19,932 bases of DNA from Actinomycetales bacterium (GCA_016710645.1 JADJVI010000021.1:1-19932), one strand, 5' to 3'. Shown: positions 1 through 7,939, counted from the first letter of the stretch. Made by a program: numbers and translations. The notes: a model not told the origin generated them from the letters alone.

Positions 1-990
1 GGCGCCTTGCTCGTGAGAGGCGACCCGGCGCGCCATGCGCTGGGCGTTGCAGGCGCCGTCGCCCTTGAGGACTCGCCAGAATTCGTCCCAGTCGATCTCG
101 CCGAAGTCGTAGTGGTTGCGCTCGGCGTTCCAAGAGAGCTTGGGGTCGGGGATGGTGATCCCGATCCGCTCGGCCTGCGGGACGGTCATGTCGACGAAGC
201 GCTGGCGCAGGTCGTCATTGCTGAACCGCTTGATGCCCCAGGCCATCGACTGGGCGGTGTGCCCGCCAGTGGCGTGCTCGCCGGTGTCCCGCGGTCCGAA
301 CATCGCCAGCGCCGGCCACCACCACCGGTTGACGGCGTCCTGGGCCATCGCCTTCTGGGCCTCGGTGCCGCGCACCAGGTCCCAGAGCAATTCGAAGCCC
401 TGCCGCTGGTGGAAGGACTCCTCCTTGCAGGTGCGGATCATCGCGCGGGCGTAGGGGCCATAAGAACACCGGCACAGCGGCACTTGGTTCATGATCGCCG
501 CGCCGTCGACCAGCCAGCCGATGGCGCCGATGTCGGCCCAGGTCAGCGTGGGGTAGTTGAAGATCGAGGAGTACTTCTGCTTGCCGTTGTGCAGCCGGTC
601 GAGCAGCTCGGCGCGGTCGATGCCGAGGGTCTCGGCCGCGGAATAGAGGTAGAGACCATGGCCGGCCTCGTCCTGCACCTTGGCGATGAGGATCGCCTTG
701 CGCCGCAGGGAGGGAGCCCGGGTGATCCAGTTGCCCTCCGGCTGCATCCCGATGATCTCGGAGTGCGCGTGCTGGGCGATCTGCCGGATGAGCGTCTGGC
801 GATACTCCTCCGGCATGACATCGCGGGGCTCGACGCGCTGGTCAGCCGCGATGATGGCGTCGAAATCGCTCAGGTCGATCTCGGACCGGCGATCGACGTG
901 CGCTGCCGCCGCCTCGACGGCTCCGCCGTCGGCTGCGTTGAGGGGACCCGCGCCGGGGTCGTTGGGGTCGACGAAATCGTTACCGTACAT
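1..990 (-). CDS. paaA: 1,2-phenylacetyl-CoA epoxidase subunit PaaA (C-terminus cut by window edge)
   Basis: Catalytic di-iron subunit of the PaaABCE multicomponent oxygenase, which epoxidises the aromatic ring of phenylacetyl-CoA in the aerobic phenylacetate pathway; cytoplasmic. The reading frame opens with MYGNDFVDPNDP at position 990 and gives 330 residues without a stop before the edge. Two ferritin-like iron-ligand motifs are visible: DEAGH (residues 107-111) and EESFH (190-194). Other family landmarks are EGNWITRAPSLRRKA before the first motif and FGPRDTGEH after the second. E. coli PaaA is about 309 residues, so little should be missing here. As the first gene of the usual paa operon, the other subunits would be expected to the left, outside the window. 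There is no clear Shine-Dalgarno sequence before the ATG; a direct repeat lies directly upstream. Confidence 0.95.
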   Translation of the reverse strand, partial: MYGNDFVDPNDPGAGPLNAADGGAVEAAAAHVDRRSEIDLSDFDAIIAADQRVEPRDVMPEEYRQTLIRQIAQHAHSEIIGMQPEGNWITRAPSLRRKAILIAKVQDEAGHGLYLYSAAETLGIDRAELLDRLHNGKQKYSSIFNYPTLTWADIGAIGWLVDGAAIMNQVPLCRCSYGPYARAMIRTCKEESFHQRQGFELLWDLVRGTEAQKAMAQDAVNRWWWPALAMFGPRDTGEHATGGHTAQSMAWGIKRFSNDDLRQRFVDMTVPQAERIGITIPDPKLSWNAERNHYDFGEIDWDEFWRVLKGDGACNAQRMARRVASHEQGA

Positions 991-1004
991 ATGGTCAGTA
1001 TGGT
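990..1004 (-). promoter_or_regulatory. Direct repeat at the paaA start, candidate promoter/operator
   Basis: On the + strand TATGGT-CAG-TATGGT abuts and touches the paaA start codon. Read on the coding strand, CATACT could be a -10 element lying six bases before the ATG, which would make the transcript leaderless. No good -35 is visible 17 bp upstream. A TetR-type PaaR repressor is known for some paa operons, but I cannot show that this is its site. Confidence 0.3.
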
Positions 1005-1083
1005 TCGTCCGTCGAAATACCGCCATGGCAGGCGGGGTCGGCTTTCCGCGGGTAGCAGGTTTGTGCGGGGCGGGTGAGCGGCC

Positions 1084-1500
1084 TCACATGGGGCTGTCGA
1101 TGTACCAGCGTCCGTCGATCCGGACCAGCGTGAGGTTCTGCCGGTATGCCGTGGGCACGCCGGTCAGTTGGTCGGCCAGCACGCCCGCGTGGTCACCATT
1201 GGTCGGAATGTCCGGGGCGGAGACCGAGGCCAGGGCACTGAGGTCTGCCGGGGTCGCCAGCTCTCCGATGGCCTGGAACCCCGATCGGCACAGGGTGATG
1301 TCGTCCCCCGCGAGGGGCTTGCCGCCATACGAGACGACCTCGCACGCGGCGGCGACGTCCTTGCGGCCCAGGGCCCGATAGAACGCCTCGACACTCTGGC
1401 TCGGCGACCCACCTGAGGAGGAACACCCTCCGAGCCCGATCAGGACGGCCATGACGAGGCTGCCGCTCGACCTGACGACGAGAGCGCGACGTGCTGCCAT
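1084..1500 (-). CDS. Small secreted lipoprotein of unknown function
   Basis: 138 residues. The N-terminus has positive charges (MAARRALVVR), a hydrophobic stretch (residues 14-25) and a lipobox L-G-G-C with lipidated Cys26, followed by a Ser/Gly linker; it is therefore probably anchored to the outer face of the membrane. The mature part begins SVEAFYRALGRKDVAAAC and ends in GRWYIDSPM, a pattern seen in small NTF2-like/DUF4878-like lipoproteins; this fold assignment is a guess. Cys residues near mature positions 20 and 40 could form a disulfide. The start at 1500 is preferred over longer in-frame starts because GAAGGGG sits five bases upstream and the signal peptide then has normal length. It lies upstream of paaA on the same strand, with a 93-bp gap. 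Confidence 0.75.
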   Translation of the reverse strand: MAARRALVVRSSGSLVMAVLIGLGGCSSSGGSPSQSVEAFYRALGRKDVAAACEVVSYGGKPLAGDDITLCRSGFQAIGELATPADLSALASVSAPDIPTNGDHAGVLADQLTGVPTAYRQNLTLVRIDGRWYIDSPM

Positions 1501-1505
1501 GAGCA

Positions 1506-1512
1506 CCCCTTC
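1506..1512 (-). promoter_or_regulatory. Ribosome binding site that sets the lipoprotein start
   Basis: GAAGGGG on the minus strand, five bases before the ATG at 1500. It favours this start over in-frame starts at 1515 and 1536. Confidence 0.55.
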
Positions 1513-1585
1513 CATCCGGCGACGGTGGACATCCAAACACGTTCATCCGTGAGCTCTGACAGGATCCCGACGTGAGGTATCGGCG

Positions 1586-2311
1586 GTGACCCGGCAATCC
1601 GGTCCAGCACCGGAAGGCTCCGCGCGCCCGGACCGGCATCGCGCCGTGCAACGTCAGGCCTGGTCGGTCGGCCTGGCCACCGGTGCCTATGGCGTGTCGT
1701 TCGGGGCGCTGTCGGTCGCGAGCGGACTGGACGTCTGGCAGACGGTGGCGCTCTCGGCGCTGATGTTCACCGGCGGCTCGCAGTTCGCCTTCGTGGGGGT
1801 CATCGGTGCCGGCGGCAGCGGCCTGGCCGCCATTGCCACGGCCACCCTCCTGGGCATCCGCAACGGGCTCTACGGCCTGCAGGTGAGCGAGTTCCTCGGC
1901 GTGCGGCGGGCCCAGCGAGCGATTGCGGCCCACCTGACCATCGACGAGTCGACGGCAGTGGCGATCTCGCAGGACCACGACCACCCACGGCGAATCGGCT
2001 TCTGGCACACCGGAGTTGCCGTCTACATCTTCTGGAATCTGTTCACCTTCGTCGGCGCGGTGGTCGGCAATGCCCTTGGCGACCCGCGCCGCTGGGGTCT
2101 GGACGGCGCTGCGGCTGCCGCTTTCGTCGCGTTGCTGTGGCCCCGGCTACGCTCGCGTGACGCCGGTGCCACCGCAGCCCTCGCCGTGCTCGTGACCGTG
2201 CTCGTCGTGCCCCGAGCACCGGCCGGCATACCCGTCCTCGTGGCGGCGCTGGCCGCGCTGGTGGTCGGATTGTGGCCGCGACGCACCGCACGATCGGAGG
2301 TTGCGCCGTGA
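1586..2311 (+). CDS. azlC: AzlC family branched-chain amino acid exporter, large subunit
   Basis: Large membrane subunit of the two-part exporter AzlCD (YgaZH in E. coli, BrnFE in Corynebacterium), which exports valine, leucine, isoleucine and in some species methionine. 241 residues, close to the family norm of about 235-250. Family signatures are GLATGAYGVSFGAL (about residues 29-42), the ALMFTGGSQFAFVGV segment (about 58-72) and LLGIRNGLYGL (about 87-97), followed by several further hydrophobic helices. The GTG start has GAGG eight bases upstream. The stop overlaps the next gene's start in GTGA, so the two subunits are translationally coupled. The exact substrate cannot be read from sequence. 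Confidence 0.9.
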   Translation: MTRQSGPAPEGSARPDRHRAVQRQAWSVGLATGAYGVSFGALSVASGLDVWQTVALSALMFTGGSQFAFVGVIGAGGSGLAAIATATLLGIRNGLYGLQVSEFLGVRRAQRAIAAHLTIDESTAVAISQDHDHPRRIGFWHTGVAVYIFWNLFTFVGAVVGNALGDPRRWGLDGAAAAAFVALLWPRLRSRDAGATAALAVLVTVLVVPRAPAGIPVLVAALAALVVGLWPRRTARSEVAP

Positions 2312-2622
2312 CCTTGTGGATGGCGGTCCTCGCCGCATGCGCTCTCGCCTTCGTCACCAAGTGGCTCGGTCATCTGGTGCCCGCTGCCTGGCTCAGTGGC
2401 ACCCGCACCCGGCGCGTGACGAGCCTACTCCCGGTGGCCCTGCTCGCCTCGCTCGTCGTCGTCCAAACCCTGGGCGGACCGGCCGGCACCCTGGTCATCG
2501 ACGCCAGGGTCGCCGCAGTAGTCGTTGCAGTCGTCGCCCTGTTGCTGCGGGCGCCGTTCATCCTCGTCGTCGCCCTCGGCGCCGTGGTCGCAGCCGGCTT
2601 GCGCGCGCTCGGGTGGTCCTGA
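2308..2622 (+). CDS. azlD: AzlD family branched-chain amino acid exporter, small subunit
   Basis: Small membrane partner of AzlC; 104 residues, close to E. coli YgaH (111) and the usual AzlD size. Four hydrophobic segments are visible, including LWMAVLAACALAFVTKWLG near the N-terminus (the TK.L.H motif typical of AzlD) and a long Val/Ala-rich C-terminal half. The GTG start at 2308 overlaps the azlC stop by four bases and has GGAGG seven bases upstream (2296-2300), which makes it much better than the in-frame TTG at 2272. The gene converges on dapB. Confidence 0.88.
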   Translation: MTLWMAVLAACALAFVTKWLGHLVPAAWLSGTRTRRVTSLLPVALLASLVVVQTLGGPAGTLVIDARVAAVVVAVVALLLRAPFILVVALGAVVAAGLRALGWS

Positions 2623-2626
2623 CCCT

Positions 2627-2641
2627 GCCTCGGCGGGAGGC
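2627..2641. terminator. Small hairpin between convergent azlD and dapB, weak terminator candidate
   Basis: GCCTC-ggcgg-GAGGC forms a 5-bp stem with a 5-base loop in the 27-bp convergent gap. There is no T-tract on either strand and the stem is short. Confidence 0.25.
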
Positions 2642-2649
2642 TGTGCGAG

Positions 2650-3417
2650 TCAGGCGATGCCGAGGTAGTGCTCCAGCCCGACGGTGATCCCGGGGTGGTC
2701 GGCCACGCCCCGCACTCCCGCCAGGACCCCGCCCATGAAGGACTCACGGTCCAGCGAGTCGTGGCGGATCGTCAAGGTCTCCCCCACATTGCCGAAGACC
2801 ACCTCTTGGTGCGCCACCAGGCCCCGCACCCGCAAGGAGTGCACCGGTATGCCGTGCACCCGGGCTCCGCGCGCGCCGTCGGGGTCGTGCGTGGTGGCGT
2901 CCGGGACGGGAGGTAGCCCGGCGGTTTCACGGGCCACGCCGACGAGGTCGGCCGTGCGCGCCGCGGTCCCCGAGGGAGCGTCGACCTTGTTGGGGTGGTG
3001 CAACTCGACGATCTCGACCGACTCGAAGAACCGCGCCGCCTGTTGGGCGAAGCTCATCATGAGAATCGCCCCGAGGGCGAAGTTGGGGGCGATGAGCACC
3101 CCGACCGGAGTGCCACCTCGCGACGGGGGTGCGGCCTCCAGGCCCTCTTGCAGGGCGGCGAGCTTGGCCTCGTCCCAGCCGGTGGTGCCGACGACGACGT
3201 GGACCCCGCGCTGCACGCAGGCCATCACGTTGCCCAGCGACGCGTCGGGGACGGAGAACTCCACAACCACCTGGGCGCCACCGAGATCGCCCAGGTCATC
3301 GCCCTGGTCGTACTCCCCTACCAGCCGCAGGTCCGGCGCCGCGGTGACCGCACGGCATACTGTCGCTCCCATCCTGCCCTTGGCCCCGATGACCGCGACG
3401 GTGGTCTGTGCTCCCAT
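2650..3417 (-). CDS. dapB: 4-hydroxy-tetrahydrodipicolinate reductase DapB
   Basis: Reduces 4-hydroxy-tetrahydrodipicolinate to tetrahydrodipicolinate with NAD(P)H in lysine and meso-diaminopimelate synthesis; cytoplasmic. 255 residues, within the usual 245-275. The N-terminal Rossmann motif is GAKGRMG (residues 11-17); the conserved VVVGTTGW is at 74-81 and APNFALG at 110-116. The catalytic and substrate-binding signature ELHHPNKVDAPSGTA spans 138-152 and includes the His-His pair and Lys. The start at 3417 places the Rossmann motif at normal distance; only a weak purine stretch precedes it. Its start codon is 25 bp from the divergent gene at 3443. Confidence 0.96.
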   Translation of the reverse strand: MGAQTTVAVIGAKGRMGATVCRAVTAAPDLRLVGEYDQGDDLGDLGGAQVVVEFSVPDASLGNVMACVQRGVHVVVGTTGWDEAKLAALQEGLEAAPPSRGGTPVGVLIAPNFALGAILMMSFAQQAARFFESVEIVELHHPNKVDAPSGTAARTADLVGVARETAGLPPVPDATTHDPDGARGARVHGIPVHSLRVRGLVAHQEVVFGNVGETLTIRHDSLDRESFMGGVLAGVRGVADHPGITVGLEHYLGIA

Positions 3418-3442
3418 GGCCGGTCAGCCTAGCCGTGACACC

Positions 3443-4306
3443 ATGGCCGCCATGGACCTGGACGCGGCCGTCGACGAGCTCTACGGACTGGCCCCGGAGG
3501 ACTTCCTGACCCGTCGCAAGGCCTTGGTCGCCGCCGCCAAGAGCGCAGCCGACCCCGACCTGGCCCGCGAGATCACGGCACTGCGCAAACCGACCGTCGC
3601 TGCCTGGGCGGTCAACCTGTTGGCCCGGCGACGGCCCGAGGAACTCGACCGGCTCGCCGAGTTGGCTGAGGACCTCCGAGCCGCTCAGCGCGACCTGGAC
3701 GGCCCGGAGATGACCCGTCTGGGACGGGAGCGCACCGCGCTGGTCGACGAGCTGGTGGCGGCGACGGCGTCGGTCGTCACCGAGGCAGGCGGTCGCCTCA
3801 CCCCCGCTGCCGCGTCCGCCGCCGCGACGACCTTCGTGGCTGCGTTGGCCACCCAGGAGGCCAGCGACGTCGTGCTGTCGGGGCGGCTCACCCGGCATTT
3901 GGAGTACGCGGGCTTCGGCGAGGTCGACTTGCGTGACGCGACGGCCCGGCCACTGCGGCTGGTCCCTACAACGGCTCCCACCTCGGCCTCCCGCTCCGAC
4001 GACCGGGACTCGTCTGGCGCAGCGTCGCCGGTCATCTCGGCGGCAGTCGCGGCGGCCGAAGTTGCCCTGCACGCGGCGATGTCGGTGGCTACCGCGGCGA
4101 CCTCGCGGGCTGGGGTGTTGGCTGCGGAGGCGGAGTTGGCCGCCACTCGCGTCGCCCAACTGCAGAAGGAACTCGTGCGAGCCCGGGCCCACCGCGACGC
4201 CACCGACGAATCGCTGGCCGCCGCCGAGTTGGCCCGCGAGGCCGCCGAGGCCGACCTGACGGCAGCCCGCGCTGCGCTGGAGCAGGCTCGGGCTGCCGAG
4301 GGGTGA
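3443..4306 (+). CDS. Conserved actinobacterial coiled-coil protein, function unknown
   Basis: 287 residues with no signal peptide or membrane segment. The N-terminal part contains the segment ITALRKPTVAAWAVNLLAR (about residues 44-62), which I recognise from uncharacterised actinobacterial proteins. It is followed by helical, charged sequence, a Ser/Thr/Ala-rich linker (about 175-200), and a C-terminal third of Ala/Glu/Arg/Leu heptad-like sequence (about 205-287) typical of a coiled coil. A start at 3452 (MDLDAAVDELYGL) is an equally good choice; neither has a clear ribosome binding site. It is divergent from dapB with almost no intergenic room. Its stop lies just upstream of the split-barrel gene, and a GTGA overlap is possible if that gene starts at 4303. 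I assign no function. Confidence 0.8.
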   Translation: MAAMDLDAAVDELYGLAPEDFLTRRKALVAAAKSAADPDLAREITALRKPTVAAWAVNLLARRRPEELDRLAELAEDLRAAQRDLDGPEMTRLGRERTALVDELVAATASVVTEAGGRLTPAAASAAATTFVAALATQEASDVVLSGRLTRHLEYAGFGEVDLRDATARPLRLVPTTAPTSASRSDDRDSSGAASPVISAAVAAAEVALHAAMSVATAATSRAGVLAAEAELAATRVAQLQKELVRARAHRDATDESLAAAELAREAAEADLTAARAALEQARAAEG

Positions 4307-4350
4307 AATCGGCGTGCACGTCATACCGGCTGCGCGGGAAGATCGCCGGC

Positions 4351-4971
4351 ATGCCGATCCGTCGCCTCCCCGAGCGCGCCCAGCACGAGCGCGCGCAGCT
4401 GTATGCCGTGCTCGACGGCTTGTGGGTTGCCACCCTCTCGGTCGCGGTCGGTGATGTCGCCCAGAGCGTGCCGATTCTCTACGGGCGCGATGGCGACAGC
4501 ATCGTCCTGCACGGGTCGACGGGGGCGGGCACGCTGCGGCTGCTCGCGGCGGGACGCCCCGCGACCTTGTGTGTCAGCGCGATCGACGGGTTCGTCTATG
4601 CCGAGTCGCTGTTCGACTCCAGCGCCAACTACCGATCGGCCGTGGTGACCGGGCGAGTCGAGGTGCTCTCGGGGGCCGAGGCGGATACCGCGCTGCTGGC
4701 CTTGTCGGAGCGGATCATGCCGGGTCGAGCTGCTGAGGTGCGCCCCTCAACTCGTAAGGAGCTTGCGGCCACCGTCGTCTTGCGAATGCCGATCCTCGAC
4801 GGCTCGTTCACCGTCAAGGTGCGAGGCGGCGGCACCGGCGAGGAGCGGGTCACAGACGACACATGGAGTGGGGTCCTGCCCGTGCACACCGTGTTCGGCA
4901 CCCCTCAACCGGAGGCGGACGGCATACCTCTGCCTGCGTCGATCGAGGCCCGACTGGCGAGCGGCCGGTGA
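4351..4971 (+). CDS. Pyridoxamine 5'-phosphate oxidase-like split-barrel (FMN-binding type) protein
   Basis: 206 residues resembling the Pyridox_ox_2-type flavin-nucleotide-binding split-barrel proteins. Conserved features are the N-terminal LPERAQHERAQLYAVLDG, the strand pair SVPILYGRDGDSIVLHGSTG (about residues 40-59) and the IDGFVYAESLFDSSANYRSAVV segment (about 77-98). Family members bind FMN or related cofactors; the substrate is unknown, and this need not be an oxidase of pyridoxamine phosphate. The ATG at 4351 has GGGAAGA eight bases upstream and matches the normal family start. A GTG at 4303 that overlaps the upstream stop is an alternative. Its stop overlaps the start of the EamA transporter in GTGA. 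Confidence 0.82.
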   Translation: MPIRRLPERAQHERAQLYAVLDGLWVATLSVAVGDVAQSVPILYGRDGDSIVLHGSTGAGTLRLLAAGRPATLCVSAIDGFVYAESLFDSSANYRSAVVTGRVEVLSGAEADTALLALSERIMPGRAAEVRPSTRKELAATVVLRMPILDGSFTVKVRGGGTGEERVTDDTWSGVLPVHTVFGTPQPEADGIPLPASIEARLASGR

Positions 4972-5933
4972 CCAGGCGCGGGTCGTCCGACGATGATCGG
5001 GCTGGCGGGGTGCCCTGGCAGGTGAAGTTCATGCTCCTCGCGCTGATCTGGGGAGCGAGTTTCCTGTTCATCAAAGCCGCACTCGGTCTCTTGCAGCCGC
5101 TGCAGGTCGGGGCGGGGCGAATCCTGCTCGGGGCCGCGACCACGGGTGCCCTCGCGGCTGCTGCCCGGGCTCGCATGCCCCGGTCGTGGCGGGTATGGGC
5201 GCACCTGCAGGTGACCTCGCTGCTGTTGTGCACGCTGCCGTTCCTTCTGTTCCCGGTCGGTGAGGAGCGGGTGAGCTCGGCCCTGGCCGGCATCGGGAAT
5301 GCCATTACCCCGGTCGCCACGGTGCTCGCCACCGCCGCTCTGCTCCCCCACGAGACCTTCTCGCGGCGCAAACTCCTCGCTGTCGCAGGGGGATTCGTCG
5401 GCGTGGTCGTCATCATGGCTCCCTGGCGGGTGACCGAGCGCCCCGATCTGTGGGGTTTCGGGGCGACCCTCGTGGCCGGCTGCTGCTATGGACTGGGGTG
5501 GACCTATATCAAGCGGTTCCTGCGGCCCGAGGACCTTCCCGGCCTGGCGCTCCCCGCGGCTCAATTGCTTTCTGCCGCAGGGCAAATCACGCTGGTCACG
5601 GTGGGTTGGTGGGCGCTGCAACGCGATTCGCTCTCCGCGCCATGGTCTCCTCGGCCCGACGCGGCGACCCCCGGCATGGCACTGCTCGCGCTGCTCGCCC
5701 TCGGGGTGCTCGGCACCGGCCTGGCGTATGCGCTGCAGTTCGACGTCTTCCGGGCCGTCGGTCAACAGGTGTCCTCGACGGTCACCTATCTCATCCCGGT
5801 CGTCGCCGTCCTCCTGGGCGTGCTCGTCCTCGGGGAACACCTGACCGCGACCGAGGTGATCGGCTTCGTCATCGTCCTGGCCAGCGCCATCGTCATCGGA
5901 CTGCCCGAACCGTCCCGCCGCGTACCCTCCTAG
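4968..5933 (+). CDS. EamA family (drug/metabolite transporter superfamily) permease
   Basis: 321-residue integral membrane protein with the two-fold EamA repeat and about ten hydrophobic helices. The N-terminal repeat begins with the hallmark LALIWGASFLFIKAAL (about residues 23-38). The second repeat starts around WGFGATLVAGCCYGLGWTYIK and ends with SSTVTYLIPVVAVLLGVLVLGE followed by a last helix, the classic EamA C-terminal pattern. Members export amino acids, metabolites or drugs; the substrate cannot be inferred. The GTG start is chosen because it overlaps the previous stop (GTGA, 4968-4971), whereas the longer in-frame extension lies wholly inside the upstream gene. The next gene begins two bases after the stop. 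Confidence 0.88.
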   Translation: MTRRGSSDDDRAGGVPWQVKFMLLALIWGASFLFIKAALGLLQPLQVGAGRILLGAATTGALAAAARARMPRSWRVWAHLQVTSLLLCTLPFLLFPVGEERVSSALAGIGNAITPVATVLATAALLPHETFSRRKLLAVAGGFVGVVVIMAPWRVTERPDLWGFGATLVAGCCYGLGWTYIKRFLRPEDLPGLALPAAQLLSAAGQITLVTVGWWALQRDSLSAPWSPRPDAATPGMALLALLALGVLGTGLAYALQFDVFRAVGQQVSSTVTYLIPVVAVLLGVLVLGEHLTATEVIGFVIVLASAIVIGLPEPSRRVPS

Positions 5934-5935
5934 CC

Positions 5936-6400
5936 ATGGCCTCCCCCGGCGCGCGCGTGCGGCTGCTCCCGCCAGCGGTCTTCCTCGTCCCGCTGGGCGC
6001 CGCGGTCGCGCTCGACAGGGTCGCCCACCTGCCGCGGTTCGCCTTGCCACCGGTCGGTCTGGTCATCGCCGCACTGCTCAGTCTCGCGGGGGCGGGGCTC
6101 TTCCTCTGGGCCGGGCAGACCCTGCTCAGTCGTGGCACCACGGTCATTCCCTGGCACGCCGTGGACACGCTCGTCACGAGTGGGCCGTTCGCACGCAGCC
6201 GCAACCCGATCTACGTCGGCGACGCCCTGATCTACCTCGGCCTGGCCGGCTGGGCGGGTTCGTGGACGGCGCTGGTGGTGTTCCCGGTGATCCTCTGGGT
6301 GATGACCCGATGGGTCATCCAGCGCGAGGAGGCCTACCTCACGCAACGGTTCGGCACGGCATACCAGTCGTATGCCGTGCGCGTGCGGCGCTGGGTCTGA
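5936..6400 (+). CDS. ICMT/PEMT-like membrane methyltransferase (isoprenylcysteine carboxyl methyltransferase family)
   Basis: 154 residues with three to four membrane helices. The C-terminal SAM-binding signature is present: RNPIYVG (residues 89-95), then EEAYLTQRFGTAYQSY (131-146) and RRW at 151-153, the pattern shared by the isoprenylcysteine carboxyl methyltransferase and phospholipid methyltransferase families. Bacteria mostly lack prenylated proteins, so the natural substrate is unknown; lipid or small-molecule methylation is possible. It starts two bases after the EamA stop and is probably cotranscribed with it. The codons for TAYQSYAVR form an 11-bp perfect inverted repeat made of two copies of the repeated genomic word (see the repeat entry). 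Confidence 0.85.
   Translation: MASPGARVRLLPPAVFLVPLGAAVALDRVAHLPRFALPPVGLVIAALLSLAGAGLFLWAGQTLLSRGTTVIPWHAVDTLVTSGPFARSRNPIYVGDALIYLGLAGWAGSWTALVVFPVILWVMTRWVIQREEAYLTQRFGTAYQSYAVRVRRWV
6354..6380. repeat. Perfect inverted repeat made of two copies of the GTATGCCGT word
   Basis: GCACGGCATAC (6354-6364), a five-base loop CAGTC, then GTATGCCGTGC (6370-6380): 11 paired bases with no mismatch. It lies inside the methyltransferase gene, 18 bases before the start of its stop codon. It could fold as an RNA hairpin near the 3' end of the transcript, but there is no T-tract. Confidence 0.9.
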
Positions 6401-6466
6401 GCCCTTCTCGCTGTGGACGACTCGCTGCTCGTGTGGCGACCGCGCGGGGAGGGTAGATGCTGTGGC

Positions 6467-7885
6467 ATGAGCAAACGTGTCGAGAGGGACAGCCTCGGTC
6501 CGGTCAACGTCCCGGAGGAGCACTACTGGGGGGCGCAGACCCAGCGCAGCATCGAGCACTTCGACATCGGGCGGCCAGGGTTCGTGTGGGGTCGACCGGT
6601 CATCGCTGCGCTCGGGCTGCTCAAGGCGACGGCCGCCGAGGTCAATGCCGAGTTGGGCGAGCTCGATCTGGATGCGGACGTGCTCGCCGCTCTGGTCAGT
6701 GCCGCGCGGGAGGTGCAGGAAGGGCGGCTGGACGCGGAGTTTCCCCTCGTCGTCTTCCAGACTGGCAGCGGCACGCAGACCAACATGAACGCCAACGAGG
6801 TCATCGCCGGTCGCGCCAACGAACTCGCCGGTCACGGGCGCGGCGGGCGCGAGCCCGTGCACCCCAACGACCATGTCAACCGCGGGCAGTCCAGCAACGA
6901 CGTCATCCCGACGGTCGTCCACCTGGCTGTCGTCGACCGCATCGAGCACACCTTGTACCCCGCCCTGGATCAGCTACGCGACACGCTCGCCGACGCAGCG
7001 GTGCGCTTCGAGCCCATCGTCATGGTGGGCCGGACCCATCTGCAGGACGCCGCCCCGATCCGGCTCGGTCACGCGGTGGGAGCATGGGTGACCCAGCTGG
7101 ACCACGCCATGGCCGGCTTGCGCCGGGCGCTCTTGCCGATCTACGGCCTGGCCATCGGGGGCACCGCGGTCGGCACCGGACTCAACGCCCATCCCGACTT
7201 TGGGACGCGGGTCGCCGAGCGTTTGGCCGAACAGACCGGTATGCCGTTCCACCAGGCCGACGACCTGCCCGCCGCCCTCGCCTCCCGGGACGATCTGGTC
7301 ACCCTAAGCGGGACGTTGCGGACGGTGGCCATCGCGCTCTACAAGATCGCCAACGACGTGCGTTGGCTGGCCAGTGGGCCGCGAGCCGGCTTGGGAGAGT
7401 TGCGGATTCCGGCCAACGAGCCGGGGTCGAGCATCATGCCCGGCAAGGTCAACCCCACTCAGGCGGAAGCGCTACGGATGGTCGTCGCACGGGTCGTCGG
7501 CAACGACGCGACGGTGGCGTTCGCCGGCGCCCAGGGCGCCTTCCAACTGCACGTCGACACGCCGGTCATCGCCCACGCGATCCTCGAGTCGATCGAGCTG
7601 CTGGCTGACGGGGCGGTGTCGTTCGACGTGCACTGTGCGCGGGGGCTGGAGGCCGACGAGGAGCGCATCGCTGCACATCTCGGCCAGAACCTCATGCTCG
7701 TCACAGCGCTCGCCCCCCATATCGGTTATGACCACGCGGCGGCCATCGCCCACCAGGCTCTTGTCGACAACATCTCGTTGCGCGATGCGGCTGTCGGGTC
7801 TGGTGCGCTGACCGGCACCCAATACGACTCGTGGGTCGACCCGGCAGCGATGGCCGGACCTCCACGAAATGACCCTACCGACTAG
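6467..7885 (+). CDS. fumC: Class II fumarate hydratase FumC
   Basis: Reversible hydration of fumarate to L-malate in the TCA cycle; iron-independent, homotetrameric and cytoplasmic. 472 residues, near the family norm of 460-470. Motifs in order: QTGSGTQTNMNANEV (98-112), HPNDHVNRGQSSND (132-145), GRTHLQDA with the conserved active-site His191, and the superfamily signature GSSIMPGKVNP (320-330) with its catalytic serine loop and the Lys and Asn substrate contacts. The start at 6467 gives the usual MSKRVERDSLG N-terminus. GGGGAGGG lies upstream, ending at 6453, a rather long 13-base spacing. It is followed by the promoter of the next gene. Aspartase and argininosuccinate lyase share the signature, but the overall match is to fumarase. 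Confidence 0.95.
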   Translation: MSKRVERDSLGPVNVPEEHYWGAQTQRSIEHFDIGRPGFVWGRPVIAALGLLKATAAEVNAELGELDLDADVLAALVSAAREVQEGRLDAEFPLVVFQTGSGTQTNMNANEVIAGRANELAGHGRGGREPVHPNDHVNRGQSSNDVIPTVVHLAVVDRIEHTLYPALDQLRDTLADAAVRFEPIVMVGRTHLQDAAPIRLGHAVGAWVTQLDHAMAGLRRALLPIYGLAIGGTAVGTGLNAHPDFGTRVAERLAEQTGMPFHQADDLPAALASRDDLVTLSGTLRTVAIALYKIANDVRWLASGPRAGLGELRIPANEPGSSIMPGKVNPTQAEALRMVVARVVGNDATVAFAGAQGAFQLHVDTPVIAHAILESIELLADGAVSFDVHCARGLEADEERIAAHLGQNLMLVTALAPHIGYDHAAAIAHQALVDNISLRDAAVGSGALTGTQYDSWVDPAAMAGPPRNDPTD

Positions 7886-7939
7886 GCAGATCGCCATTCG
7901 ATGAAGGCTCGAAACTCTTTGATATCGACACGTTTGCTC

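Noticed and set aside
7..1077. Long open frame on the + strand over the paaA region
   Set aside because: The minus strand encodes an unmistakable PaaA with both iron-ligand motifs; the + frame has no recognisable domain and is a high-GC shadow.
2684..3442. N-terminal extension of the coiled-coil gene across dapB
   Set aside because: The frame is open upstream, but that part is antisense to dapB and has no conservation; the protein sensibly begins at 3443 or 3452.
7886..7939. AT-rich stretch after fumC as a terminator or small RNA
   Set aside because: No stable hairpin with a T-tract is visible; the composition fits an upstream promoter region.
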